Position numbers and translations under genes: made by a program. From an uncultured Clostridia bacterium (GTDB lineage: Bacteria > Bacillota > Clostridia > Oscillospirales > Acutalibacteraceae), in the NCBI GenBank assembly GCA_945874765.1, contig CAMCHQ010000012.1:1-64000 (forward strand): a stretch of DNA of 64,000 nucleotides, written 5' to 3'. Below are positions 1-7,719 of this stretch, in pieces. The stretch's first letter is position 1; each line of letters begins with the position of its first letter. Below the pieces are notes generated by a model. The model saw nothing but the letters and a program-made list of their open reading frames with translations. It did not search any database and was not told where the DNA came from.

Positions 1-112
1 TATGTAAAAATCACCTCATCAGTCAGCGAAGCTGACAGCTTCCCCTCAAGGGGAATATATGTAAAAATCACCTCATCAGTCAGCGAAGCTGACAGCTTCC
101 CCTCAAGGGGAA
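1..112. repeat. Two tandem copies of a 55-bp REP-like palindromic repeat
   Basis: Copies lie at 1-55 and 58-112 (57-bp period) and appear identical. Each contains two short hairpins: GTCAGC-gaa-GCTGAC followed by CCCCT-ca-AGGGG. A divergent relative is at about 55797-55850. The element sits just upstream of gatC and probably extends past the window's left edge. Short interspersed elements of this shape are common in gut Clostridia; here this rests on pattern recognition only. Confidence 0.8.
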
Positions 113-139
113 GCCGTATAATAAAGAAAGGTAAAAATT

Positions 140-427
140 ATGATAAGTAAAGAAGAAGTAATCAAGCTGGCAAATCTTGCAAGGCTTGACTTTTCGGATG
201 ATGAGCTTGACAAAATCATAAAGGATATGGACGACATTATCGCATTTGCCGACACGATTAACAATTCCGTAGAGGGTGACGCAGATAAAATCAGGAATAT
301 TTCCACCTCTGCCACTCCTGCCGAGGAATTCAGAGCCGACGAGGTTAAGCCGTCGCTTCCTAACGAAAAAATCCTTTCAAACGTCAATGCGTCAAAGGGC
401 TTTTTCTGTGTAAAGGGAGGTATATAA
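140..427 (+). CDS. gatC: Asp-tRNA(Asn)/Glu-tRNA(Gln) amidotransferase subunit C
   Basis: GatC is the small scaffold that wraps around GatA and GatB in the cytosolic complex that converts mischarged Glu-tRNA(Gln) (and Asp-tRNA(Asn)) to the amide form. The 95-residue length and the start, with helix-rich EEVIKLANLARL followed by FSDDEL, are typical of the family, as is the tail with VNASKGFFCVKGG. The ATG follows a GAAAGG ribosome site. The gene opens a gatC-gatA-gatB operon with no intergenic space before gatA. Identification is secure from sequence and context. Confidence 0.96.
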   Translation: MISKEEVIKLANLARLDFSDDELDKIIKDMDDIIAFADTINNSVEGDADKIRNISTSATPAEEFRADEVKPSLPNEKILSNVNASKGFFCVKGGI

Positions 428-1888
428 ATGAGAGAGATTATTGCACCTTTATCACAAATGCTCAAATCAGGCGAAATATCATCTGTTGAGCTTACAAACA
501 AATATATAAAAGCGATTGAAAACGACAATCCGAAATACAATGCCTACGTTTCAACAACATTTGACAAGGCACTTGAAAATGCAAAGACAGCCGACAAACT
601 TATTGCTGAGGGTAAAGGCAGTACACTTACCGGTATTCCTATGACGCTCAAGGACAACATCTGTTCCGACGGCGACCTTACCACCTGCTGTTCAAAAATC
701 CTTGAGGGTTTCCGTCCTTACTACGATTCAACCGTATGGACTAAACTCAAAGCGCAGGGTGCCGTTATGCTCGGTAAAACGAATATGGACGAATTTGCAA
801 TGGGTTCAACGAGTGAAACAAGTGTTTACGGCGCTCCGTTAAATCCAAGAAACACAAACCACGTTACAGGCGGTTCGTCAGGCGGTGTTGCCGCTGCTGT
901 TTGCGCTAATATTGCGGCTTACGGCTTAGGTTCGGACACCGGCGGTTCTGTTCGTCAGCCTGCTTCATTCTGCGGTATCGTAGGTCTTAAACCGACATAC
1001 GGCGCAGTTTCACGTTACGGTCTTATCGCATACGGTTCATCACTTGACCAAATCGGTGTGCTTGCAAATTCCGTTAAAGATACGGCTACCGTTTTTGACG
1101 CAATAAGAGGCGTTGACGAGCACGACCAAACAAGCGTTGATTTCGATTTCGGCAATATTTCCGACACACTCGGTCAAACAGACGTTAAAGGTCTTAAAAT
1201 CGGTATTGCAAAGGAATATTTTGAGGGAATCAACGAGGAAATCAAGGACGCAATTTTAGGTGCTGTCAAGGAATTTGAGAAAAACGGCGCAGAGATAGTT
1301 GACATCAGCCTCCCTGTTTTACAGCAGGCGCTCCCTGTTTACTATATCATTGCGTGTGCGGAGGCTTCATCAAACCTCGGCAGATATGACGGTATCAGAT
1401 ACGGTTACAGAGCAAAAGATTTCAACGACGTTGAGGAAATGATACTCAAAACGAGAACAGAGGGCTTCGGCGACGAGGTTAAGAGAAGAATTATGCTCGG
1501 CACTTACGTATTGAGCTCGGGTTATTATGACGCATACTACAAAAAGGCTTGTCTGCTTCGTCAAAACCTCATTGCAGACTTTGACGATATCTTTAACACC
1601 TGCGACGTATTAATCGCTCCTACAGCCCCTAACACCGCTTTTGAGCTTGGTTTTGAGGGTGCTTCCCCTGTTGATATGTATTTATCCGATATTGCCACCG
1701 TGCCTATCAATATTACGGGTGTTCCGGCAATCAGCGTACCTGTTAAAAATGACAAAGCAGGGCTTCCTATCGGTATGCAGATTATCGGCAAGAAATTCGA
1801 TGAAAAGAAAATTCTTGACGTTGCTTATTTTTATGAGAAACTCAACAAGAGTGAAGTTGAAGATTTTGAGGGAGGTGTTACATTATGA
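428..1888 (+). CDS. gatA: Asp-tRNA(Asn)/Glu-tRNA(Gln) amidotransferase subunit A (amidase)
   Basis: GatA hydrolyses glutamine and channels the ammonia to GatB for transamidation of mischarged tRNA. The 486-residue protein is full length for the family. The amidase-signature Ser-cisSer-Lys triad is visible as K75 (in TLKDN), S150 (in GGSSGG) and S174 (in DTGGSVRQP), with the spacing known for GatA. The ATG directly abuts the gatC stop, with GGAGGT just upstream inside gatC. The stop overlaps the gatB start as ATGA, indicating translational coupling. Confidence 0.98.
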   Translation: MREIIAPLSQMLKSGEISSVELTNKYIKAIENDNPKYNAYVSTTFDKALENAKTADKLIAEGKGSTLTGIPMTLKDNICSDGDLTTCCSKILEGFRPYYDSTVWTKLKAQGAVMLGKTNMDEFAMGSTSETSVYGAPLNPRNTNHVTGGSSGGVAAAVCANIAAYGLGSDTGGSVRQPASFCGIVGLKPTYGAVSRYGLIAYGSSLDQIGVLANSVKDTATVFDAIRGVDEHDQTSVDFDFGNISDTLGQTDVKGLKIGIAKEYFEGINEEIKDAILGAVKEFEKNGAEIVDISLPVLQQALPVYYIIACAEASSNLGRYDGIRYGYRAKDFNDVEEMILKTRTEGFGDEVKRRIMLGTYVLSSGYYDAYYKKACLLRQNLIADFDDIFNTCDVLIAPTAPNTAFELGFEGASPVDMYLSDIATVPINITGVPAISVPVKNDKAGLPIGMQIIGKKFDEKKILDVAYFYEKLNKSEVEDFEGGVTL

Positions 1889-3300
1889 GCTACAAATTAG
1901 TTTGCGGAATAGAAACGCATATTGAGCTTGCTACAAAGACTAAGATTTTCTGCTCGTGTACCACTCAGTTCGGCGGTGAGCCTAACACTCATTGCTGTCC
2001 CGTTTGCACCGGTCAGCCGGGCGCTTTACCTGTTTTAAACCGTGAAGTTATCAACTACGCAGTAAGAGCAGGTCTTGCCGTTCATTGCAAAATCAACAAC
2101 AACTCTCATATGGACAGAAAGAACTACGTTTATCCCGACCTTCCGAAAGCATACCAGATTTCGCAGTTTGACGAGCCGGTTTGCGTTGACGGATACGTTG
2201 AGCTTGATTCAGGCAAAAAAATCAGAATTGAGCGTATTCACATTGAAGAGGACGCAGGTAAACTTGTTCACGAGGACGGCTACACTTATGTAGACTACAA
2301 CCGTGGCGGTGTTCCTCTTATCGAGATTGTATCAATGGCAGATATCGAAACTCCGGAAGAAGCACGAGAATATGCTGAAAAACTCCAGCTTATTATGAGA
2401 AATGTCGGCGTATCCGACTGTAAGATGCAGGAGGGTTCAATGAGATGCGACGTAAACGTATCTATTCACGAGCCGGGTGAGCCTTGGGGTACAAGAACCG
2501 AGATTAAGAATATCAACTCCCTTTCAAACATTGTAAGAGCAATGGAGCTTGAAATGGAAAGGCAGGAGGATATTATCGAATCGGGTGAGAAAGTAATTCA
2601 GTCAACTATGCGTTACGACGCCGACAGCGACACTGTTTACGTTCTTCGTTCAAAGGAAAATGCGGACGATTACCGTTACTTCCCCGAGCCTGATATTCTT
2701 CGTTTCTATATTTCGCCCGAAAGTGTTGAAGAAATCAGAAAGTCGCTTCCGGAACTTCCCGACGCTAAGCTTAAAAGATACGTTGAGGATTTGAAACTTC
2801 CTGAAAATAACGCAAGGCTTATTTATAAATACAGAAACGTTACCGAGTTTTTCGACAGTGCGGTAAACGAGGGTGCAAGCGCATCAAACGTTTTGAACCT
2901 TATTATCGGCACAATTTATGCCACTCTTCAAACAGAAGAGGACAAGGAAAACTTTGAAATTAAGACCACGGCAAAACAGCTTGCCGACCTTGTTAAACTT
3001 ATTGATGAAAAGAAAATCAGGGCAAACAAGGCAAAAGAGGTTCTCTCACAAATGCTTGAAAGCGGTAAAGACGTCAGCGAATACATCAATGCCGATGACC
3101 TTAAAGGTATGAGTGACGACGAACTTAAAGCGCTTTGTCAGGGTGCTGTTGAGGCTAACCCAAAGGCAGTTGAGGATATCAAAAACGGCAAGGACAAGGC
3201 AATTAACGTTATGTTCGGCTACGTTATGAAAAACTCAAAAGGCAAGGCAGACGTAGGCAAAGCCGCACAGATTATCAAAGAGATTATTGCAAATATGTAA
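1885..3300 (+). CDS. gatB: Asp-tRNA(Asn)/Glu-tRNA(Gln) amidotransferase subunit B
   Basis: GatB binds the mischarged tRNA, activates the carboxylate with ATP and performs the transamidation. The 471 residues show the family N-terminus (GIETHIEL), the zinc-site cysteine cluster around residues 24-42 (CSC...CCPVC), the conserved QEGSMRCDVN segment, and the C-terminal helical YqeY-like tail domain from about residue 330. The start overlaps the gatA stop (ATGA). With GatC and GatA complete, glutaminylation and/or asparaginylation by the indirect route is expected. It ends 6 bp before a convergent gene. Confidence 0.98.
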   Translation: MSYKLVCGIETHIELATKTKIFCSCTTQFGGEPNTHCCPVCTGQPGALPVLNREVINYAVRAGLAVHCKINNNSHMDRKNYVYPDLPKAYQISQFDEPVCVDGYVELDSGKKIRIERIHIEEDAGKLVHEDGYTYVDYNRGGVPLIEIVSMADIETPEEAREYAEKLQLIMRNVGVSDCKMQEGSMRCDVNVSIHEPGEPWGTRTEIKNINSLSNIVRAMELEMERQEDIIESGEKVIQSTMRYDADSDTVYVLRSKENADDYRYFPEPDILRFYISPESVEEIRKSLPELPDAKLKRYVEDLKLPENNARLIYKYRNVTEFFDSAVNEGASASNVLNLIIGTIYATLQTEEDKENFEIKTTAKQLADLVKLIDEKKIRANKAKEVLSQMLESGKDVSEYINADDLKGMSDDELKALCQGAVEANPKAVEDIKNGKDKAINVMFGYVMKNSKGKADVGKAAQIIKEIIANM

Positions 3301-3306
3301 TAAATC

Positions 3307-4014
3307 TCATATTTCAAAATTATTATATGCATACTCCTTGAATTTTTCGAGGTCATATGTAGGTTTAGAGGAAAGTCTTTTAATCGGGCTTTCCTCTTTT
3401 TTCATATTCTTTTCATCCCTCTTTGCCCACATATCAATCGTTAAATAGTGGTTAGTGTATTTTTTACCTGTCGCCTCGATATATTCTGAAAAATAGTTGA
3501 TTTTTTCCATATAGTCATTCGGATAAGAAGTTTTCAGTTTTTCAAACTGCTCATCACTCAAATATACATTGTTATATATTCCCAAGGGCGTTATCCCTTT
3601 ATTATTATCTTTAATATATTCTTTATTATTATCTTTATTATTATATGACATTTTGTCAGTACCCCCTATGACATTTTGACACCACCCCTGTGACATTTTG
3701 TCAGTGGGGTTATGACATTTTGTCACTGCCTGTGTCATTATTTCATAGGTACAACACTTAACGCAATTAGTGTAAATTTCATTTTTCTTAATTAATTTCT
3801 TTTTAACAAGTTCGTCAAGTATTCGTATCGCCGTGCGACTGCTTATCCCTGTTCTTTTTGCAAGATAGGATATACTGCCGTCATATACTCCCCTGCCGTT
3901 TTGGCAAAAGCCGAAAACAAGCGCATAAACCAAAAGCTGCGCCCCTTTTAGTTTCAATTTTTCCGTCATAAAATCGTATATAATAAAGTATTTTTCACAT
4001 TCATTTTCAGCCAT
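3307..4014 (-). CDS. Winged-helix replication-initiator-like protein with internal iterons
   Basis: I place the start at MAENEC (4014), behind a GAAGGGGG ribosome site; an upstream extension of the frame to 4095 is unlikely. The 235-residue product has an N-terminal winged helix (about residues 25-75; ISYLAKRTGISSRTAIR, then KKKLIKK). The C-terminal segment YTNHYLTIDMWAKRD resembles the end of plasmid and phage replication initiators. The middle (residues about 97-140) is low complexity because the DNA there carries four 13-bp palindromic iterons and then an AT-rich stretch encoding Asn/Lys runs (listed separately). It has no mobile-element neighbours in the window, so it may be a relic or an orphan. 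Function is inferred; DNA-binding is well supported. Confidence 0.75.
   Translation of the reverse strand: MAENECEKYFIIYDFMTEKLKLKGAQLLVYALVFGFCQNGRGVYDGSISYLAKRTGISSRTAIRILDELVKKKLIKKNEIYTNCVKCCTYEIMTQAVTKCHNPTDKMSQGWCQNVIGGTDKMSYNNKDNNKEYIKDNNKGITPLGIYNNVYLSDEQFEKLKTSYPNDYMEKINYFSEYIEATGKKYTNHYLTIDMWAKRDEKNMKKEESPIKRLSSKPTYDLEKFKEYAYNNFEI
3646..3725. repeat. Iteron array inside the initiator-like gene
   Basis: Four copies of TGACATTTTGTCA start at 3646, 3669 (one mismatch), 3691 and 3713, a period of 22-23 bp, i.e. about two helical turns. Each is itself a TGACA/TGTCA palindrome. A weak fifth copy may lie at 3733. Because the period is not a multiple of three, the copies are read in all three frames (KCH, DKMS, CQNV), so selection appears to act on DNA. 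The adjacent 3595-3645 stretch is nearly pure A/T with TTATTATTATC repeats and could be the unwinding element of an origin. Confidence 0.75.
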
Positions 4015-4051
4015 AAATAAAGCCCCCTTCACTAACAGCGTGAAATGGGAA

Positions 4052-4077
4052 AAATATAGCCTATATACGCTATATTT
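4052..4077. promoter_or_regulatory. Inverted repeat upstream of the initiator-like gene
   Basis: AAATATAGC and GCTATATTT form a perfect 9-bp inverted repeat with an 8-bp spacer, 38 bp upstream of the chosen start. It is a plausible operator for a winged-helix autorepressor or part of the promoter. Symmetry is seen; the role is inferred. Confidence 0.5.
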
Positions 4078-4117
4078 CATCAAAAAAAGTGGCAAAAAAA
4101 TTTATTTTCGCCGAAAT

Positions 4118-4143
4118 ATTCACGATATACGTATATTGTGAAT
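4118..4143. promoter_or_regulatory. 26-bp near-perfect palindrome centred on TACGTA
   Basis: The half-sites ATTCACGATATAC and GTATATTGTGAAT match with a single mismatched pair. It lies about 100 bp upstream of the initiator-like gene and shares the TATAC core with the 4052-4077 inverted repeat, which suggests two related operator sites. No experimental support. Confidence 0.5.
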
Positions 4144-4149
4144 AAAGAA

Positions 4150-4182
4150 AAAGATGCACCCTTTTATCAAGAGTACATCTTT
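4150..4182 (-). terminator. Intrinsic terminator of the nan operon
   Basis: Read on the minus strand, AAAGATG pairs with CATCTTT through a long imperfect stem, followed by a T-rich run (TTTTTCTTTATT). It begins 5 bp after the HAD phosphatase stop codon. Confidence 0.75.
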
Positions 4183-4186
4183 CGAT

Positions 4187-4792
4187 TTATAACTTTTTAA
4201 GTTCGTTTAAAAGAAATTCTTTATCCGTCACAAGAGTTGAGGACATACCGAATTTTCTTGCGCCGAGAACATTTTCCTCTCTATCGTCAAAGAAAAGGCA
4301 TTTTGATTTATCAAGCGAATACTTATCACAAAGCGCCTGATAAATTCTTTCGTCGGGCTTGGTAATATTAATCATATACGACACCATAAGTCCGTCGATA
4401 TCGTTCATAAAATCGGCATACTCGGTATGCTTTTTGAAAAGACTTTCGGGATAATTTGACAAAAGGTAAATATGATATCCCGCCTCTTTGAGCCTGTGCA
4501 CCTCTTTCCAAATTTCATATCTCGGCACGTGCATAAACTCGCCGTGGTGCATAAAAAACGTTATAATTTCTGCGTCGTCGGGGTGCTTTTTGCAATAAGC
4601 GTTTAATATTTCCTCATCACTCATAACCGCAAGGTCGAAGATATGCCATAAGTCATCAGGGTCATCAAAAAGCTCACGCCCTACCCTTACCGCTTCCTCT
4701 TCATTCAAACCGCAATCCATAAGCATTTGCTTCCAGCGGTATTCAAGCAAAACGTCGCCGACGTCAAATATAATATTATCGTACTTTTTCAT
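4187..4792 (-). CDS. HAD-superfamily hydrolase (YihX-like)
   Basis: A cytosolic phosphatase-like protein of 201 residues. HAD motif I is FDVGDVL with nucleophile D10; the usual second Asp at +2 is Gly, as in YihX-type sugar-phosphate phosphatases and dehalogenases. Motif II is S112 (LLSNYPE), motif III K145 and motif IV FFDDREENV (D169/D170). It is the last gene of an operon with nanE and nanA, 3 bp after nanA. This suggests a phosphosugar substrate related to N-acetylmannosamine or N-acetylglucosamine, but that is inference. No NanK-type ROK kinase is present in the window. Confidence 0.85.
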   Translation of the reverse strand: MKKYDNIIFDVGDVLLEYRWKQMLMDCGLNEEEAVRVGRELFDDPDDLWHIFDLAVMSDEEILNAYCKKHPDDAEIITFFMHHGEFMHVPRYEIWKEVHRLKEAGYHIYLLSNYPESLFKKHTEYADFMNDIDGLMVSYMINITKPDERIYQALCDKYSLDKSKCLFFDDREENVLGARKFGMSSTLVTDKEFLLNELKKL

Positions 4793-4795
4793 AAA

Positions 4796-5698
4796 TCATT
4801 TAATCTCGCTGACATATTTATTGATTTTATCCGCAATCGGCTGTGCCTCTTCACGTTTTACAGGCAAAAACGGACTTCTCGGATTACCGCACTCGATACC
4901 GAAGCGAATTGACATAACCTGCTTTGCCGCACCGTAAAGCGATTTGCAGGAGAGAAGGTCAAAAATACACTCGTTAATCTTAAACTGAAGTGATTTTGCT
5001 TTTTCAATCTCGTTATTGTTAATAAGTCTGTCAAGCTCGACAAAAAGTTCCGGCATACAACCGTAAGTACCGCCGATACCCGCATTTGCGCCCATAAGTC
5101 TGCCGCCTAAAAACTGTTCGTCCGAGCCGTTGAAAATAATGAAATCGTCATTACCGACAGCGCTTCTGTACCTCTCCATAAGATATACGGGTTCTGCCGA
5201 ATTTTTAACACCGACAACTTTAGGATTTTTCGCCATTTCGCTAAGAAGTTCGGGTGAAAGATTAAATGATGTAAGCTGAGGGATATTGTAAATAATAAAC
5301 GGCAAAGAGGTTGCGTCGATAATCGAGTTCCAATGAAGTTTAACGCTTTCCTCACTGAGATGATAATACACGCAAGGAACGGCAGACACAGCGTCTACGC
5401 CCACTTTTTCGCAATCCTTTGCAAGTTCGATACTCTCCTTAGTCGAAGCACAGCCGACGTGAACAATAACCGTAAAATCATCGCCTGCCACCTCTTTAAC
5501 AGCTCTTGCAACCTGCTTGCGTTCCTCACTTGAAAGCAAGAAGCCCTCGCCTGTTGAACCGCACGCATAAACACCCTTAACGCCGAGTGACTTATACACT
5601 TTTACAAGCGCTTTCATTTTTTCCAAATCAACATTATCGTTTTCATCGTAAATTGCATTGAGTGCACAAAATACACCTTTAAATTTATCCAAGCTCAT
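4796..5698 (-). CDS. nanA: N-acetylneuraminate lyase
   Basis: Class I aldolase of the DHDPS/NAL family cleaving N-acetylneuraminate to N-acetylmannosamine and pyruvate. The 300-residue length is exactly that of the family. Visible are the GSTGEGF carboxylate-binding loop (residues 47-53), Y137 in FIIYNIP, and the Schiff-base lysine K165 in VVGVKNS, which match the positions known for the Escherichia coli enzyme. It follows nanE by 9 bp, which argues for sialic acid rather than lysine biosynthesis. No transporter or kinase gene accompanies it here. Confidence 0.92.
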   Translation of the reverse strand: MSLDKFKGVFCALNAIYDENDNVDLEKMKALVKVYKSLGVKGVYACGSTGEGFLLSSEERKQVARAVKEVAGDDFTVIVHVGCASTKESIELAKDCEKVGVDAVSAVPCVYYHLSEESVKLHWNSIIDATSLPFIIYNIPQLTSFNLSPELLSEMAKNPKVVGVKNSAEPVYLMERYRSAVGNDDFIIFNGSDEQFLGGRLMGANAGIGGTYGCMPELFVELDRLINNNEIEKAKSLQFKINECIFDLLSCKSLYGAAKQVMSIRFGIECGNPRSPFLPVKREEAQPIADKINKYVSEIK

Positions 5699-5707
5699 AA
5701 TTTTCTC

Positions 5708-6403
5708 CTATTTATTATCACTGATAGCGTCGACAAAATGCCTTGTTATATCTCTCGGTCTTGTAATTGCAGTGCCGACAACTGCGGCGTGAACACCGAT
5801 ATCAAGTGCCCTTTTAAGCTGTTCGGGTACCCAAATTCCACCCTCGGCAATGACGGGAGTGTGAAGTTCTTTGACATATCTTTCCATTAAAGCAAAATCA
5901 GGCAGAGAAGTGCCCTTTGTGTACGGAGTGTAGCCTGCCATAGTAGTGCCGATTAAATCAAAACCGAGTTCCTCCGCTTTTTTACCCTCGTCAAATGCGC
6001 TTGTATCCGCCATAAAAAGCTGATGTGGGTATTTCTTTCTAACCTCTTTAAAGAAGTCCTCAAAAGTGACGCCGTTAGGTCTTAACCTGTTTGTAGCGTC
6101 AATTGCGATAATTTCACAGCCGACCTCAACAAGTGCGTCAACCTCTGCCATAGTCGGAGTTATATAAACGTCGCTGTCGTCATAGTCTTGCTTGATAATT
6201 CCGATAAGAGGCAAATCAACCTTTTCCTTAATCGCTTTTATATCTTTAACGGTATTGGCTCTGATACCTACAGCACCGCCGAGCTTAGCCGCCCAAGCCA
6301 TTTTCGACATAATATAGCTGTCATAAAGAGGCTCGCTTGCAAGCGCCTGACACGAAACAATAAGCCCGCCTTTAATTTTTTCCAATATTTCTTCGTTAGT
6401 CAT
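5708..6403 (-). CDS. nanE: N-acetylmannosamine-6-phosphate 2-epimerase
   Basis: TIM-barrel epimerase converting ManNAc-6-phosphate to GlcNAc-6-phosphate in sialic acid catabolism. At 231 residues it matches the family. Family features include GLIVSCQALASEPL near the N-terminus, the barrel segments with ADTS and GTTMAGYTPYT, and the C-terminal phosphate-binding PVIAEGGIW and AAVVGTAITRP. It is the first gene of the nanE-nanA-HAD operon, with its own promoter. ManNAc would need a kinase encoded elsewhere. Confidence 0.93.
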   Translation of the reverse strand: MTNEEILEKIKGGLIVSCQALASEPLYDSYIMSKMAWAAKLGGAVGIRANTVKDIKAIKEKVDLPLIGIIKQDYDDSDVYITPTMAEVDALVEVGCEIIAIDATNRLRPNGVTFEDFFKEVRKKYPHQLFMADTSAFDEGKKAEELGFDLIGTTMAGYTPYTKGTSLPDFALMERYVKELHTPVIAEGGIWVPEQLKRALDIGVHAAVVGTAITRPRDITRHFVDAISDNK

Positions 6404-6432
6404 ATTCTCACTCTTTTCTCTTTAGTAGTTAA

Positions 6433-6461
6433 ATTATATCACTATCAAAAAGGATAATCAA
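6433..6461 (-). promoter_or_regulatory. Promoter of the nanE-nanA-HAD operon
   Basis: On the minus strand TTGATT, 17 bp, TATAAT; the -10 hexamer lies 30 bp upstream of the nanE ATG. A perfect -10 with consensus spacing. Confidence 0.65.
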
Positions 6462-6468
6462 TAAAAAA

Positions 6469-6492
6469 GAGGCGAACACAGTTCGCCCCTAC
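6469..6492. repeat. REP-like palindrome, GGCGAAC family
   Basis: A single unit with palindrome GGCGAACACAGTTCGCC followed by CCTAC. It lies between the lipoprotein 3' end and the nan promoter. The same unit recurs at about 20814-20838 and 21279-21302, and in variant form at 8272-8350 and 20766-20789. Confidence 0.8.
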
Positions 6493-6528
6493 GATATTTT
6501 TTGAATTTCAGACAGTCAAAAATTGAAA

Positions 6529-7548
6529 TTATTTACTCCATTTCAGTGCTTTGATTGAGAAGCCGAGGGTTGAGTCGAGTTTATTCTTTTGAACTACAGC
6601 CTGAACTTCTTTAATACCGTCTGCGTGAGAAACCTTACCGGTTACTTTATAGAAATTATTATCCCCAAGGTCCTCAATTTTAGTAATCTCGACAGTCTGC
6701 TTCTTTTCAGGATATTTGCTGACTGAAAAAGTATCGTTTTTACTGTTATACTTAATCGGTGCGCCTTGCTTATTAACCTGAGTTTTGAAGTTTACAACTG
6801 TCTGACCGTAGAATTTAAAAAGATTTAAAACAACGGGACTTGACGGATAAGTGCTTGCCGTCCCGCCGTCGTGCTGAGCCATCCAAATAGCCGTATATGC
6901 CGCAATTTTAATCGGAACACCGCTTGAATTTTCGTAACTTTCAAGGTAGAGATAAGGCACTTCGAGCATATTTGCTATAATCTGCTGGTCCTCTTTGGAG
7001 AAGTTGACCTCTTTACCGGTTGCCGAAGTCTTAGGCACTTTCTCCATTCCCTCAAAAGCGGTTGTATCTGATGATTTTGTAGTACCTGCACCCTTTTTGG
7101 TAGTGCCTGTAGGCTTAGGGCTTGAAGTTTCTTTTGCCGTGGTTTTCGCACTGCCTGTAGTATCTGCATTTGCCCTTGTGGTTTTACCGCTTTTCTTAGT
7201 GGTTTCGGTTTTAACAGTTACGGGATTACCCTTTTTATCTGTAACCTCTTTGCCGCTGTTATCAAGCTTTTGAGCGTATGTATTGCCCTTTTTATCCTTT
7301 TTATAGACAACTGCGACATCTGTTGTTACAGCCTTACCCTTTGAATCGGTAACAGCCTTGCCGTCTTTATTTGTAACGGTTTCTTCTTCAAGACCGAACT
7401 CGTTATCGCTTGAATCAAGGTCGCTTGCCGCAGCCGTTGTACTTTCCTTTGCAGTAGTTGTTTTGTCATCACTGTTTTTGGAACAAGCGGCAAAAGTAAA
7501 CGCCGCAATTAAAATCACGCAAAGTGATAAAACAAGTATTTTTTTCAA
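6529..7548 (-). CDS. Thr/Lys-rich lipoprotein of unknown function
   Basis: I choose a TTG start at 7548 (LKKILVL...) because AAGGGG lies 10 bp upstream; a longer frame would put an unlikely stretch before the signal peptide. The 339-residue product starts with a lipoprotein signal peptide ending in a lipobox (FTFAAC), so it should be anchored outside the membrane. Residues about 25-180 are low complexity, rich in Thr, Lys and Asp, with imperfect repeats of the type DKKGNPVT and DSKGKAVT. The C-terminal 160 residues look folded but I do not recognise the domain. An 11-bp inverted repeat lies upstream. Function unknown. Confidence 0.75.
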   Translation of the reverse strand: MKKILVLSLCVILIAAFTFAACSKNSDDKTTTAKESTTAAASDLDSSDNEFGLEEETVTNKDGKAVTDSKGKAVTTDVAVVYKKDKKGNTYAQKLDNSGKEVTDKKGNPVTVKTETTKKSGKTTRANADTTGSAKTTAKETSSPKPTGTTKKGAGTTKSSDTTAFEGMEKVPKTSATGKEVNFSKEDQQIIANMLEVPYLYLESYENSSGVPIKIAAYTAIWMAQHDGGTASTYPSSPVVLNLFKFYGQTVVNFKTQVNKQGAPIKYNSKNDTFSVSKYPEKKQTVEITKIEDLGDNNFYKVTGKVSHADGIKEVQAVVQKNKLDSTLGFSIKALKWSK

Positions 7549-7570
7549 AATATAACATCCCCTTAAAGCC

Positions 7571-7622
7571 ATTGCTATTTATATTTATTATATATTTACA
7601 CATTATATTTGTAAATAGCAAT
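7571..7622. promoter_or_regulatory. 11-bp inverted repeat upstream of the lipoprotein gene
   Basis: ATTGCTATTTA at 7571-7581 and TAAATAGCAAT at 7612-7622 are perfect complements separated by 30 A/T-rich bases. They lie immediately upstream of the TTG start and could be paired operator half-sites or a 5'-UTR stem. Confidence 0.45.
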
Positions 7623-7683
7623 TAATAAAAATGAACAGATTTTTAACTCATTATTCACACTATTTACATAAATTTAATTTAGT

Positions 7684-7701
7684 GATATTATGTTTAATAT
7701 C
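7684..7701. promoter_or_regulatory. 18-bp palindrome upstream of the membrane-protein gene
   Basis: GATATTA-TGTT-TAATATC is a perfect 7-bp inverted repeat 18 bp before the start of the small membrane protein. Possible operator; no cognate regulator identified. Confidence 0.4.
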
Positions 7702-7719
7702 GAATAAGATAATAGATTT

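Noticed and set aside
1-112. Possible start of a CRISPR array at the left edge
   Set aside because: Only two long copies separated by 2 bp, with internal hairpins and no spacers; it fits a tandem REP-like repeat.
117-122. TATAAT just before gatC as a promoter -10
   Set aside because: It would leave a leader of only about 11 bases, and no -35 is seen at the right distance inside the repeat.
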